Source: Vespa crabro
Lineage: Eukaryota; Arthropoda; Insecta; Hymenoptera; Vespidae
Assembly: GCF_910589235.1 (NCBI RefSeq)
Contig: NC_060959.1
Coordinates: forward strand, 5,559,763 to 5,623,762
DNA length: 64,000 nucleotides
Direction of reading: 5' to 3'
Under the pieces are notes generated by a model. The model made no database searches, was not told the origin of the DNA, and worked only from the letters and a program-made list of their open reading frames with translations. This document shows, piece by piece, positions 33,898 through 48,513 of this stretch (within the stretch, counting starts at the first letter, position 1; the number at the start of each line of letters is the position of its first letter). The translations under genes and the position numbers were made by a program.

Positions 33898-33898
<1 letters not shown>
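31079..33898. other. ERp44 3' flank, no gene seen
   Basis: It holds A-rich runs (31471-31520), a pure T run (31903-31940) and an AATAAA at 31967-31972 that could end the ERp44 transcript (not certain). It also has an 18-bp tandem repeat (32343-32388) and T/C-rich tracts near 32585-32665. No exon recognised on either strand. Confidence 0.5.
32343..32388. repeat. 18-bp tandem repeat, about 2.5 copies
   Basis: Unit ATCAGCATTAATTCGTAT, two exact copies and a partial third. Confidence 0.9.

Positions 33899-33943
<45 letters not shown>
33899..33943. repeat. AT microsatellite
   Basis: Pure AT repeat. Confidence 0.95.
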
Positions 33944-33946
<3 letters not shown>

Positions 33947-34360
33947 TTGTATTTGTGGGATACATCGAACCAACTTGTAAAATTTTTTTTCCAAGAAAAT
34001 TTTACACATAGCTGCATCATACCAAAAGGGAAATACGTTCGCTTTTTTTTCTTTTTCTTTTTTTTTTATATTTCTCTCTCTCTCCCTCTTTCTTTTTCTT
34101 TCTTTTAACCAAATACACACACATACACACATAAACAAATACGCACACTCTTTATTCTCATTTGTGTGTTCTCCTTTGACCTATTTACTTTGTTTACCGC
34201 ATCTTATTAGCACGTTTCGTCATAACATAATAATAATTATTTCGATATTTACTCTAGAAAAATAAGATTATGAAAATCCCCGTCTTGCGGGGACAGATCG
34301 TTAGAAACATTATTAGAGCCATTTCTTAAGTAAAAATATAAATATTTCATTCACAGTGCG

Positions 34361-34362
34361 AT

Positions 34363-34413
<51 letters not shown>

Positions 34414-34470
34414 GTCATCATCGTCGTCGTCGTTATCGTCATTGTCGTCGTCGTCGTTTTCATCATCGTC
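34361..34470. repeat. ATC/GTC trinucleotide tract
   Basis: A long CAT/ATC run grading into GTC repeats. On the minus strand it reads as poly-Asp, an artefact. Confidence 0.95.
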
Positions 34471-34754
34471 GTCGTCTTCGTTTTCGTTTTTGTCATTATT
34501 ATCAATCGTAATTGTCATTGTCATCGTCGCATAGTAAAACAAGCTCATGCTCGTGTACTTACAAATGATATTCTATATATGCCTAATACACCTCCATTAT
34601 AATACTTCTTCTATTAACGCATAATACTTATATCCTGTCTTACATTATCGTAGTCTCCTTAAACCTTAAAGACCCGATGGCAAATAATAACGACAATAAT
34701 AATATAATAATTAAAAAAGAAACGAACAAACAAACAAACAAACAATATTATTAT

Positions 34755-34788
34755 TATTAACAATAATAATAATAATAATAATAATAAC

Positions 34789-34837
<49 letters not shown>
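34755..34837. repeat. AAT trinucleotide repeat
   Basis: Near-pure AAT repeat with a few C substitutions at its left end. Confidence 0.95.
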
Positions 34838-36274
34838 GCAGTATAACAATAGTTATGGACGTAGAGAAAAGATTCAGATTTTTCCTACAAATTAACGAAT
34901 AGATAAAGAAAGAAAAATTTGTAGATTCTCAAAGTTTAAGATTCATCATCGCGAAACATTTATTAACCGTTTACGAGTCCTCCTCTCTTATATGACGAAT
35001 ATATAATACGCACGATCGTGTAATACGCTCATTATCATAATCTCTAATATAATAATGAAAGACGTGTTTGTGTTTTGTTTCTTTTTTCTTTTTTTTTCTT
35101 CTTCTTTTAATCTCTTTATCATCTCTCTTTGTTTTCTATCACTCAAATACGGCAGTCGTTACGATCATCTCGCTTTTCTACCGCAGCTGCTTTTTATTAT
35201 CGTATTAAATCGAATCGCTCGTTTACGCGTAGGCAAATAAACCACATGGGAAGTATAGTTGAAGAACGATCATAGAAAATTATTATAACGGGGAAATAGA
35301 AAATGATCACGAACGACGCGAAATTCAACGCGAGGTTCGAGCTCTCTTTGTCTATGATCGATAACTATCGATCACGCTTGAGAATACTTGAAAATTTTCA
35401 ATCCCGATTATAAAGATAGAAATACTTTTAATTATTTTTTTTTTCGTCGTTTCAAATTTCCCGCTTGTTTGCGGCCCGAGCGATTTCTCTTGATCATAAA
35501 ATAAACACTGATCGATTGATTTCTCTCTCTCTCTCTCTCTCTATCTCATTTTTATTACTCGTTCGATAGCCTACGCGATTGCACATTCACGATTCGATAA
35601 TATAATCAACGCGAAAGATTTTACATCGCCGAACGTAAAACTTAACAATTACGTTTTGTCTAAAGGATAAATTTGATCGACAAGATCATTTCCGTGATCC
35701 CTCTCTCTCTCTCTCTCTCTGTCGCGCGTGCGCTCTCGTTCTTTCTCTTTCTCTCTTTCTTTCTCGATAATTATATTATCTTCGCGAAAAAGATCTCTCG
35801 ATTGATAAAACCTAATAGAGTTCTATACTTACATTTATAATTATAAATATTAAACGTCTAACGCTATATATCAGATTCTCTCACAAATATACAATCTATC
35901 GACTTTACACGTACGTTTATTTGATTACTCTTGCGTTATTTTTTTTTTTTCTTTTCTTTTGATATCGACTAAATTCCTTTTATCTCGCCATTCATCACTT
36001 TGCCCTCTCATTTATTTCATTAGCGGGACCGACTAAAAAAGAACGATATGTTAGAGAGGAAAATTGAGAAAGGTAAAAGGGATTAGGGGACGGAGATGAA
36101 GAACCGAAGATGAAGGACGGTTTTACAAAAGTTACATGCGATCAATACATTTAACGAAAAGATCTAAAAAGATCGCATTACGTTCATCTAATTTATCTTC
36201 CGTACTTTTACTTCTCACATAAACAAACACGTAAATGAGTGATTCTCACATAAATTTTAATCTTCCTCGCGAAA

Positions 36275-36281
<7 letters not shown>

Positions 36282-36318
<37 letters not shown>
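36282..36318. repeat. GA microsatellite
   Basis: Pure GA tract continuing into purine-rich sequence. Confidence 0.95.
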
Positions 36319-36323
<5 letters not shown>

Positions 36324-36816
36324 CAGGGGGAGAGGGAGGAGAGGAAAAAAGAAAAAGAGTAGAAAAATAAAATAAAGGAAGCAAAGAACGTCGATATACT
36401 CTCGAATGTTCGTACGAGGAAAATGATTGGCACCGACTTTTCTTTCCATAAACTAAGACTTAAGAAAGAATATTAGAAATACAACGTGAACGACGAGGCA
36501 AAAAAGAGATTCGAAAATTTCTTTGTCGAAGATTTTAGAATTTTTCGAAGGCTGAAGAAGAGGAAAATTGTTGAGAAGAATTATCGATTCGTGTGATAAA
36601 AATTGGAAAGGGAAATATCGAAGAAAGAAAAAAATCTTTATCTTCGATCTTTGAAATATTCATTGAAAGGAAGACTTGTGTTGTTCTCTTCGTCTGTCAT
36701 TCTCTGTCTCTCTCTCTGTCTTTCTCTCTCTTTTTTTCTCTCTCTCTCTCTCTCATTCTTTCTTTCTCCCTCTCATACATACACTCAACAAACATTAACA
36801 TATTTACGCGTGAACA

Positions 36817-36845
36817 ATATAATAATATTAATAATAATAATAATC

Positions 36846-36914
<69 letters not shown>
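36817..36914. repeat. TAA trinucleotide repeat
   Basis: About 95 bp of TAA repeats; it encodes spurious poly-Ile or poly-Asn frames. Confidence 0.95.
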
Positions 36915-37201
36915 TATAAGGGTGCAATGATCGATGCACTAACTTGTATATCAAAGATAATCTTTGAAATATATAACACAATATGCAACACTTTTTGCTA
37001 TGCAATAATATATATAGTACAATAGTGAACGCACGATGAAAAACTTAGCAAGTAGGTATAGCTTTTTTTATGTTTCTTTTTCCTTTATTTTTTATGTATG
37101 TATGATTAGGATTTGGCGCAAGAAATGACTTATAAAAATATTCTATTCATTTTTATGCAGCTGAATAATGAAACCTTGTTTTACCTATTCTCTTTCCCTT
37201 C

Positions 37202-37237
<36 letters not shown>

Positions 37238-38433
37238 TACTTTCTCACTCTATCTTTCTTTAACTTTCACTCTCTTTCTTTATATTCAAAATCGATGCTT
37301 TCAAAACGAAGCTATAAATTTTGCTTTTCTTTCGGTATCTATTTAAATATAATCTAATTAAATAAGGCGCATACATATACACAAATATCAAAGTTCAATA
37401 ACGTAAATAAAAGAAGAAACGCTGTTACCCTATTTAAAGCAAAATTTATCGCCCGTAGCAGAAGAAAAAAAAAATATCGGTGATTAGAGCGCGAAGTACA
37501 CGAGCGCGTTACGAGAGATCGTGCGTTTAAATGCGAGGATAAAATTTCCAATTCGATATCACCGGGAGTCGGTCCGTGTCGTGAAAATCGCGGTACATTT
37601 TCTCGATAATTGTCCTTTAAGGGAAAGAAAAAAAAAAGAAAAAAAAAATAATAATAATAATTAACGAAAATATCTCGCTTCTATACTTCTTTGATTTTGA
37701 TTTTATCGTTCTAATAATCGCGATTCTACGATCAACGGAATCGATCCGATTAAAACGACTGATAAAAAAACGTAGGCCATCAACGCGATTCAAGTCAAGC
37801 TTTGTTTCGCACATAGAAATTGTTAGAGAAATACCTATATTGTCTTCGGGACGTTATACATTACTATTTGTGATAGCTTATTAAGCTCCTCTTCATTCGC
37901 ATCTTTATATTTTTATTTCTTTTTCTTTCTTTCTTTCTTTCTTTCTTTTTTTTTGTTCTTTTTTTGTTTGTTTTTTTTTTTTGTTTTTTTTTTGTAAACG
38001 CCAAAGCGAGCGTTTTCATTTGTTTATATATCTTTTGCCATTACTATGTGATAATATCGTTATTATTACACACAGCCGTAAACTTTACTATAGGGTATAG
38101 TTATTATACATCGTTTACGAGCCCACCGCGTTATATAAATATATCATTATTAGAATTTAATTAATTGATTAATTAATTATATGAAATAATGAAAAGAAAA
38201 TTGAGAGATAAAATCATAAATTATGTCGATTAAGATCTCGCGTGTACATGAAAATCGTTTCTTAATGGGAAGGCTACGGTTTATTTGAATGATATTAATC
38301 TTGATAGAAAGATAAAGAAGAAAAGGAACAACTTAATGGATATTTAGATGCAATTGGTAAGCATAAAACGCGGATAGGAGAATGGCTAGTAAACGACGAT
38401 CGTAATATTAGGTAAATACGCCTGTTGTCTACA

Positions 38434-38480
<47 letters not shown>

Positions 38481-39312
38481 ATTCTTCTTCTGTGCCTTTT
38501 ACATATCATCTTTTATATTTTCAAAGATTTCACACGGCTTTCTAGAAACGTGATATCAATATTAACCCAAAAAAGAAAGTGGCTAAAAGCGTTGAATGAT
38601 AAAAGACAAGTCTCATTTTCTCTAAAAGAGAAATAAATCGCATCGGAATGATACCTTTTTAATATTATATTTTTCTCTCTTTCTTTTCTCGTCACCATTA
38701 TTATCATATCCCTTTTTTCAATAAACAATCCAGAAGAAAGAAAACACAAATGAAAATAATAATATGAAATACGCAGCCATACTTGTGCAGTATGTATTTA
38801 CATTACCAAACATTCAAGCATTGCATTTGTCTTTTTAATAATTATAATCGATACTTTCATACTCTCTTTCTCTCGTTCTTTCGTTCTCTCTTTCTCTCTC
38901 TCTCTCTCCTTCTTTTTAATTTTTCTTTTTCTCTATATATGTAAGTATGTAAATATGTAATGTATTGTGTCTCCTAAACTAAAGAACTTAATTATTGTCT
39001 ATCATCTATGTATGTACGTGAAATCACCGCGCTATAAACATCATCAACGGTTCAATGATAATCCACGTTTTAATCTTTTCAATATTTCCTCGACTCTTCA
39101 TATACGGACAATAATTGCTCATTCGCTATCGTGATACAAGAAGTAGATTATCACGATACAAAAATACACACGTGATAATAAATGCTTATTTACGTATCAA
39201 CGCTCGTTTCTTCATTTCTCGCCCAAATCTTTTCTTTTTTGGGTTAATTTTACAAACGCCTTTTATATCGTTTGCATAATTATAATAGTCGGAATTATCT
39301 TCCTTTTTCTTC

Positions 39313-39318
<6 letters not shown>

Positions 39319-39367
<49 letters not shown>
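39319..39367. repeat. CT microsatellite
   Basis: Pure CT tract. Confidence 0.95.
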
Positions 39368-39374
<7 letters not shown>

Positions 39375-39545
39375 CATATATACACATTTTCTCTTTCGCT
39401 CTTCCTTTCGCTCTCATTTTTGAACTATTTTTGTTTAAAACCATAAAAATATTAATGCCAGTATACCACCGACGTACACCACTATCGTGTATATAATATA
39501 ATATATATATATTTTTTTGTTTATATATATATGTATACATATATG

Positions 39546-39547
<2 letters not shown>

Positions 39548-39624
<77 letters not shown>
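39548..39624. repeat. TAA trinucleotide repeat
   Basis: Pure TAA repeat, followed after about 150 bp by an AT/AC tract (39770-39842). Confidence 0.95.
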
Positions 39625-39625
<1 letters not shown>

Positions 39626-39788
39626 TATTTACGTACGTATGTAATGCATGTGTGTGTATATATATAAGTTGTTTGTTTTTTTTCATTTGTTGTGTTATAC
39701 TAAATATATGAATATAATCCAATAAAATGTACCTGTTCTGACCTTATGGTAATAACATCTGTATATACGTGTATATATATATATATAT

Positions 39789-39844
<56 letters not shown>

Positions 39845-40370
39845 GGTACATAGGTGTATAATGCAATTTTATTGAATCTTTACGTGTACGTATTTTATTA
39901 TAACTACAGGACTGTCTCTAGTATCTCAAACTAACTTCTCGTTAATAATAGTCCTACGGATTAATGACTTTTTATTGAAGGGGCAAGGATGATGGACTGA
40001 GCAGAAATTGTACTTCTCTAAGGAATTTTAGAGCCAGAAATGGGAGAGGTGTGCACAATCAATACAATTACTTATAATATAATCATAAAAGTATGCTTCG
40101 TTCTTCTTAGGTTTCCTTTTTTTTTTTGTTTCTTTTTTTTTCACAGTTTGAACATCGAGACAGAGGAGGATAGTGAGCACCGAGCGTGTTGTTCTTGATC
40201 ACCTTTTGCCGCAAATTGTCGGGGGACACGTCTTGCTAATAATTTAGCAAACGAAGAAGAGACAAATTTAGCGACGGCAGAGATTAAAACAGAAGGAGAA
40301 AGCTTTTGTTCTTCTGCTTTTTCTCGTTTTCTTCTTTTCTCGAAGGAAGCACGTCGTTTCTCTTTGATCG

Positions 40371-40403
<33 letters not shown>

Positions 40404-40686
40404 TTTTCTTTCTCTCTGTCTTTCTCTGTCTCTTTCTTCCTCTCTCTCTAGGTTTGTCCTTTCATCAAGTGTGGCGTACGAAACATTAACAATGAGCGAG
40501 ATGAAAACTAGGATTTATTTTATTTTCCTTTTTTTATTTTCTATTATTTTATTTTTCTTCTTCTAATCCCTTTTGTTTTTATGTCTTTTTTTTCTTTATC
40601 GTAAAGCGAGAAAGCTGAAACTTGTGCGTACCGTAGATTCTGCTATATTTTGATCTATATACATTTTTGAGGAAATCTGCTCCACT

Positions 40687-40687
<1 letters not shown>

Positions 40688-40746
<59 letters not shown>
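40688..40746. repeat. CT microsatellite
   Basis: Almost 60 bp of pure CT. Confidence 0.95.
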
Positions 40747-40750
<4 letters not shown>

Positions 40751-40964
40751 GTCTTCACTTTTATTTCATTTTTTACCAAATTCTTATATATACATACATA
40801 TACATACATGTATATATATACTCGAGAAAAAGGCGATCAACGCGCTCATGGAATTCTTTTAACTTTCTTTTCCTCGTCGGATATAAAGGGGGCTATGCGA
40901 TTGACAACGACGTTTGAACACCTTTGAAAAAACTGCTGCTCGCAATATTACCGAAATAGTAATA

Positions 40965-41070
40965 TAGTAATAATAGAATAGTAATAATAGTAATAGTAGT
41001 AGTAGTAGTAGTAATAGTAGTAGTAGTAGTATTAGTAATAGTAGTAAGTGGTAGTAGTAGTAGTAGTAGT
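40965..41070. repeat. TAG trinucleotide repeat
   Basis: Imperfect TAG/TAA repeat with several interruptions. Confidence 0.9.
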
Positions 41071-41814
41071 CGTCTGCCGTCCGAGGTTGCGACTGCCTTT
41101 CGTGTAATAATTTTTACTGTAAAAATGTCGACTAATATACATAGCTGTTGCACGCTCTCACGCTCAAGTCACTCGAAAAAGCGAATCGAACCTGACAAGT
41201 GATAATATCCCAAATCGGTCCTTCTTATCGTAATCCTCATTTTTTTTTGTTTTTATTTTTCTTTTTTTTTCTCTATTTTTTGTTGCTGTTATTATTATTA
41301 TTATTATTCCTTTCCTATCTCTTCTTATTCTCCTTCTTTTTCTTTTTCATTAAACTTATATTAGCCTCGTCCACCAAGAATATACATATATAATCTAAGG
41401 AAGAGAGAGTTGGTGAAGGATAGGGAACGCTTGTGGATAAGAGGAATGGGAGGGAAATTAGCGGTAACACACATGCCTCGAGAGATTACGAGTTTGCTCC
41501 TGGGAAATAATAGCATACGTAAACGGCAACCGCATATGCTAATAATAAACCCGCTTTTACACGACCTAACTATAGTTTTATTTTTTTCTCACATCATAAG
41601 TCGTACTAATTATTAAAGGGGAGAGAAAGGTAGGAAAAAAGGGAAAAGGATTCGAGGATTTGGATTCAAGGATGTTTCTCTTTTATCTGAATTTTTCCTA
41701 AATGGTACTCGTAACAACTATTCTTTTATGTTTTAGCATTAAGTAGAGTAGGTAAATGTTAAACGAAGCTCAGTTGATTGTTTCGGGAACGACCACCTCG
41801 CTTTGTTAATTCCA

Positions 41815-41854
<40 letters not shown>

Positions 41855-42425
41855 TTTCATAGACATTCGTTCTTACTTAGGAATCTTTCTAGATTTTCTT
41901 CGTTTTTTCTATCTTCTTCATTTTCTTCCGAAGAAAGCGAGGTGTGTACGCATATCGTCTTTTTTCGTGTCCGTGTATGTGTGGTATTGTGTCTTTTTCG
42001 CGCGTGCGGACACATGTTTTTCTTTTAAAAGATCGGCGAACATCATCGTATTGTTTCAATGTTTCTTTTTTTTCCATTGTTTTGTTTTGTTTTGTTTAAT
42101 CTTTTTTATTTTTTGTTTGTTTGTTTGTTTTAATTTCATACGCGAAGAATCGATAAATTCGACGAGAATTTTCGATTGACTCGACACGCTCATTTAGTTA
42201 CTTTTAGGACGATGATTTTGACATTGTTGCTGCTGTGATTGCTTCTTTTACTGCTGCTGTTGCTGCTGCTGGTGCTGCTGAATGCTAGGATATCGCAATA
42301 AACGTCCTTCTTTCTATCTACGATCCTGGCGAGGAACTTTGCGTGCTTCCTTCTTTTCTTCTTCTTCTTCTTCTTCTTTTTCTTCTTCTCCATCAACATC
42401 GTTGTCAGATTAGACGACCAACGAA

Positions 42426-43249
42426 CTAATTTTTCGACGTCAAAATTGTCACGAATTCTGAAATAATATTGAGTATATATATTGCTTGGATGATTGAAAA
42501 TCATCGCAAGGAATCTTTATCCAATTTTGTTTTTTATTATAGTTCTTTATTATTTTTATTTTCTTCTTTTTTTTTTTTAAATGCCAACGAGAACGTTCAT
42601 CGTCGACTCACGATAACGATCTTCGAAAGTCATTAAAAATAATTACCTTCATAGTTAACCATTCCATCACCATCTAAGTCCGCCTCCTTGATCATGTCAT
42701 CGACTTCTTCCTCCGACAATTTTTCACCGAGATTCGTCATTACGTGCCGTAATTCCTTCGATGAGATCAGGCCGTCTTTGTTCTTGTCAAATACTCTGTA
42801 CGACGGAAATAATTATCGAATTAATTTCCGGAAAAAGAGAAAAGTCGATGAGGGAAAAGAAAAGGAGGGAAAACAAAAGAAAAAGATAAAGAAAAGACAA
42901 AAAAATAAAAACGAAAAAGAACAAAAGAAATTAGAAGGGGAAAAAAATTCTCTAGTGACATAACCGACTTTTGTAAGTATCGATTAGCTCGAGAATCACC
43001 TAAACGCTTCGCGTAACTCGTCCTTCCCGTCTGCTCCCTTCATCTTCTTTGACATCATTTGCAGGAACTCATTAAACTCGATGGTACCATTACCATCTTG
43101 ATCCACTTCATTCACCATATCTCGTAGTTCCGTATCTAAAATGTAGAAAAAATATTATAGAAATTCTCTAATTACTATGTTCAACTCGACAAATTTTCAA
43201 TTATTATTTCTCAATCATTTTTGATTGAACACGAAATGTCACAAGTAAG

Positions 43250-43302
<53 letters not shown>

Positions 43303-46174
43303 AACATATTTTTCTATGAAAAAGAAAGTTGTTACATGATCAAAGTGGACTCGCTCTATTTGTACAAATATAGCTCTCAGACACGATCTTTTTTGTTAAA
43401 TGGATTGTCTAGATTGTAAGATTTTGTAGACATGTAATTTCAACGCTGACATTCTTTTATCTATAATGGATGAAATGATAATGAACAATCAGTCTATAAT
43501 GAATTATTCTCTGTATCATTACGTAGGAATTTTTTTTTCTTTTCTTTTTTTTTTTAAGAGACGAAAAGATACCTTTTTCGTTCGTCAACTTTTTTATGCA
43601 ACAACTCGACGATTCTATCGATTACTTTCTTTTTTCTATCCCGTTAAATAAACTCTCTCTTAGATATTCCTAGATATTTCGCACTTATACAATAGTTATA
43701 TATTACATACATTATTTTATTTCTTTATTATATATTTATTATTCGTAAATAATCAATTATTATACAAGAATTCGTTAAATAAATAATTAAATAAATGAAT
43801 GAATAAATAACGATGAAAATAATAGAAACAATATGTCAATAATTTTCGATTGGTCGATACGATCAATCGATAATTATAAAGGAAATTGTAATTAAAAGGA
43901 ATAAAAAAGATTTCGAGAGATTTATCCTCACAGTAAAGATATTTTGCCCAGGCTAAGCTTTCATCAGAGACTATGGCGTAAAGCCAGATCGTATTTACCT
44001 TCTGGCCTACGAATAACGTCGTCCGAATATTTGTGCGCGCATGCACCCAATACGCATAAACATAAATCGTACGTCTGCATAAAAAGAATTCTTACTCACC
44101 GGACGGTCTCTGTCCCAGAGATCGCATGACCACACCAAGTTCAGCCATGGTGATTGTTCCATCCTCGTCTTTATCGAACAGCATGAATGCTTCTTTGAAT
44201 TCTGTAAAGAAGAAAAGGGGGGATTGGATAGGTGGGCGATTGGATGGATGGTTGGGAAATATAAACAAAAATAAACAATCGATATAATTAGATACTTACT
44301 CAATGATATTATTCAAGCCATTACATTCATTAATTTACTAATGTTATTATTATAAATTAAACTTTTACATTTATTTATTGTTGATATCAATCAATGCATT
44401 GTATTCATTAATTAATTAGTTAAACGTATTAATATTACAGCCAATCAGAATTCTACAGATTTAATAAATATGTAGGTAATATTGTAAGCATTGCTATTAA
44501 TAAAATGAATACGTAGCGAGTGTTTCGATATGTAGGAAGAAGAGAAGATAAAAAAAAAAAAAAATTCTACGTCGCGTCGATCTATAGATACGAATTTTTA
44601 CTATCGTCGGAGAAAATATACGCGAGATCCGTAACACATACAGAACAGATACACTCAGACACACACACACACACGTGTACTTTATCCAATTCCCATTTCA
44701 TGACTTTATAAAATAGCAAACGTCGGGCGACGTTTCTCTTCTCATACTTCGAAGACACGCGAATTTAATCGATTCGATCTCTGGCTATGTGCCGCCGAAA
44801 ACAAAAAAATCTGAAAGATTTTATTGAAACGAGCAACACGCGCCGAAAAAGCAACGATGTCGGTTTGCGATATAGAAACGATGTATTTTTTATTATCGCG
44901 ATTAAGAATCATTTTCTTGGTACGTTAATTGCTTTCTCCGTCTATAATGATACCTCGGCGTACTGTTATAATTAAAATCATAATAGACTACAAACATTGG
45001 CAAAGAGATTTTCACAAAAAAAAAAAAAAAAAAAAAAAAAAAAACATTTCGAAGGGTTAAAGATTAAAGAAATTCTCTTTTTTTAATTTTGTTTTCTCAT
45101 ACACAGAGAAAGAAAAAATTCTAAAAAGAAAAAGAGAAAGAAACGAAAAAAAAAAAGAAAATATTTCGTTCTTCGCTCGTTTAAACGAAACCAAATTAGT
45201 AATCTGAAGGGATAAACGCAAGTGCAAATGAAATCTTGACGAATTCTAGAGAAAAAATGCTAAACGTTCCCAATTCCACTTTAGCAGGCAAGATTATGTT
45301 TCACTTAGCCAGCTGAAAAATATCGAACGTTTTCGTAATTAAAAAACTTGCTGCCGAATATGCTTAGCTGTACAGTATGAAAATTAGGAAAACCTTGAGA
45401 AAGTCCTACGTAATATATACATACATACATACATACATACATACATACATACATACATACATACATACATACATACATACATACATACATACATACATAC
45501 ATACATACATACATACATACATACATACATACATACATACATACATACATACATACAATATACATACATACACCATACATACAGCACACATACATACATA
45601 TATGTATACATACATAAACACGTTGGTACGATTCGAAAGAGAAAGAAAAGTACGAGGAGTGGCCAACTGAGTGGTGGAGTCAACGCGCTGCACCATTACT
45701 ACATACATTTGCATATATAAATACTTGAGCTGAATGCAAAAGCGAAATAGAGCTCTACCGGTGAAATCTAGCTGCGGTATTTTTCTCGCTACGTAACCAA
45801 GCCAAAATTTTCATTCAATTACAAATCACAAATAATCATTTATGATCGAACAAATTTCTTATAATTAAATAATGATATCAAACTTACCAGCCACTTGATC
45901 TTCCGTGAGACCATACTCGGACTGAAACAAAGCAAGAGAAGAGAAAAAAAAGAAGAAAAAAAAAAAGAAAAAAAAAAGAACACATTTGAATTATTCCAAC
46001 GAGTATAAAATAATCTTTTAGAAAATAGAGATGTTACTCCTAAGGGACGTTTAACGGAGAAATGATTATTACTACGTAGAATACAACTTCTATTTACTAC
46101 CGAAACGCATTCTCGTAAACCAACGTTATGCTAAAATCGGGTTGAGAGAGGAAAAGAGAAGGAGAGACAGGGAA

Positions 46175-46227
<53 letters not shown>

Positions 46228-48427
46228 CAGGGAGGGATAGTTCGCGTTCTAACAAGCATATAATCAAGCAAGTGGGCGTGGCACGACGTTCGTAAAGTTC
46301 GCGTAATTAACGACGGCGTTCTGACTCGCGAATACCGTCATTATTATGTCAATTTATACCATTTTCACGCGCACGCCTATATTTCTCACGCTAAATCTTT
46401 ATTAAAGTTTGTCGAATTAAAGGCTTACATTTTGTTATTATTAATGAAACTATATTGACTCATTCATAGAATCAAGAAATCCTAAAAGAAGTGACGTTTC
46501 GTCGTTTTCGATGTTGATTTTGTTACGTTTCGTTGTTTAAGGAACTTAAAAAAAGAAAAAAAAAAAAGAAAAAAAAAGAAAAGAAAGAAAAACAGAAAAA
46601 TACATGACAAACGATTCTTGAGATACGATGAAAAAAAAAAAAAGAAAAAGAATCGATACAATTGATCCTGTCCGCTTGTATTCTCATTTTTGCTTGATAA
46701 AAGGATAACAATCTTTTCGTATGTTCGAGCTTTTAATAACGTGGAAAAGTTTATATCGAAAAACAACGGAATGGAGATGTCATCGACATATGTAAACCCA
46801 TACGTTCGATTTTACTTTTCTTTCTTGTCAAGATTCTTTTGTCAGTATCGTTGCGAAAAATATTGCGGTTCAATCGCGAACGGTTTCATTTCCATATCCA
46901 TTATATCGGTGTCCACATTTCGTCCTTGCGGTTCGTATAGTTCGAAAGTAAAGCCGATGCGCTTTTTCGTTCGAATGATAGAGATTGAAAAAGGTGAAAG
47001 AAAAAAAGAGAGACAGGGAGAGAGAGAGAGAGAGAGAGAGACAGGGAGAGAGAGAGGAGGGGGGGGGGAAAGAAAGCATGAAAGAGACAAAGCACTTTTT
47101 ATGGCTTCACAATTTCTCGAAAGTAGAACACTCACAGAGATATTTCTGATCTGACAGTCGATTTGATTTGTTAGCCGTCGAAGCTTACGATATTCGTATA
47201 TGTATTTCCTTGACTCTGCCATAACAGTGTGGCTATTGAGACGATACTAAATTCGAATAGATCTTGATCTTTTCGTCGGCAAAGAGGGAACGAGCGAACT
47301 AAACAGGATGATTCTTGGCCGATTGCCTAGTAGTAGGCTTCTTTCGTTAGAATCCTCATCCATTTCGTACGATGCTCGTTCTCTAATTAAGAGGTCGCAC
47401 ACATACACAAACATTATCGGCTAATATATGTAACTTATAATAACGCCTTGCCTTGTCTTTCTCATCGTCAAAAATCCGACTAGTAGACATGATTTTAATA
47501 AGGGGGACGTTGCTTCGGTAGCGTCACATAGGTGCTATTTAAAAATAAGTAAAATTCATATCTTTCGTTATTTTTTCATTTCATACAATTTTTTCTTTCT
47601 CTCTTTGTTTCTTTCTTCTTTTTCATTTTCTTTTTTTTTTTCTTTTTTTACTATAAAAATGTCACTGAAAGATAAATTCACAATATCAAGTTGATTCTTA
47701 TGAATTGGAACTCGAGATCGCACGGACAATCGTGTTCTTTGAAATATGATATACAATTGAAATTTTCCGTGATTCATATTGCGATTTCATGATAAATTGA
47801 TATTAAATATTCTAAAATGATTCATTCCGTTATAATATTCTCACTGTTCATATCATTCACGATAACTTAAAGATAATCTAGCGACGGTGACGGAGAGAAG
47901 AAACAGATTGCGTGCAGAACTCGATGAAAAATACGATAGTTTATTTTCATATTTTATCAGATATCGCACAAACTTGTTGAAATATTTTTGCCATAACATT
48001 GGTTGGTATGCCCAATAAGAATATCCTTAGAGTTAGCTAATGAAATATGCATAGCATCCAATATTTTGATAATGAAAGAACTTTTTGTGAAAAAGTGCTA
48101 AAGTTCTTAATTCATTCTTTGTGTATTTTCTTAGATTTATAAAGCGAATTGAAAATTGAATTAAGATTCTAATCGTAAAAACATTTGAGAAATGTTTCTC
48201 TTCTGTTCCATTTATCATATTAAATCCAGATATTATAATGAGTATGTCAATTTCAAAGAAAGAACCTCAAAGAATACGATCTCTTGATGAAAACTTGTAT
48301 GACACTCAAAAACATTCTAATCATAAATTAAATGTTAACGTCTTTGAGATTACGAAAATCACGGAAATTTGAAAACGACGTATATAAAGATATGGATATT
48401 TTATGTAATTATTATTATTATGCATGC

Positions 48428-48513
<86 letters not shown>

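Larger units (their letters stand above)
33944..42425. other. Microsatellite-dense interval, no gene resolved
   Basis: About 8.5 kb between ERp44 and the last coding exon of the calmodulin-like gene. Part of it must be the 3' UTR of the latter (minus strand). An AATAAA on the minus strand at about 39972-39977 is one possible end. The rest is tri- and dinucleotide repeats, long T/C tracts and homopolymers separated by AT-rich unique DNA. All longer open frames here are repeat-encoded. Confidence 0.55.

Noticed and set aside
34351..34548. Poly-Asp open frame on the minus strand
   Set aside because: Encoded entirely by the ATC/GTC microsatellite.
39972..39977. AATAAA on the minus strand as the end of the calmodulin-like transcript
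   Set aside because: Possible, but the hexamer is common in AT-rich DNA and 2.4 kb of 3' UTR cannot be confirmed; not called as a feature.
40140..40330. Open frames on both strands: minus-strand Lys/Ser/Ala-rich frame near 40150-40400 and a short plus-strand frame after a TTTTCACAG acceptor
   Set aside because: They overlap each other, lack ATG or partner exons, and no family is recognised; part of the minus frame is polypurine simple sequence.
45305..45714. Overlapping frames of MYVC or IHTY repeats
   Set aside because: All come from the CATA array.
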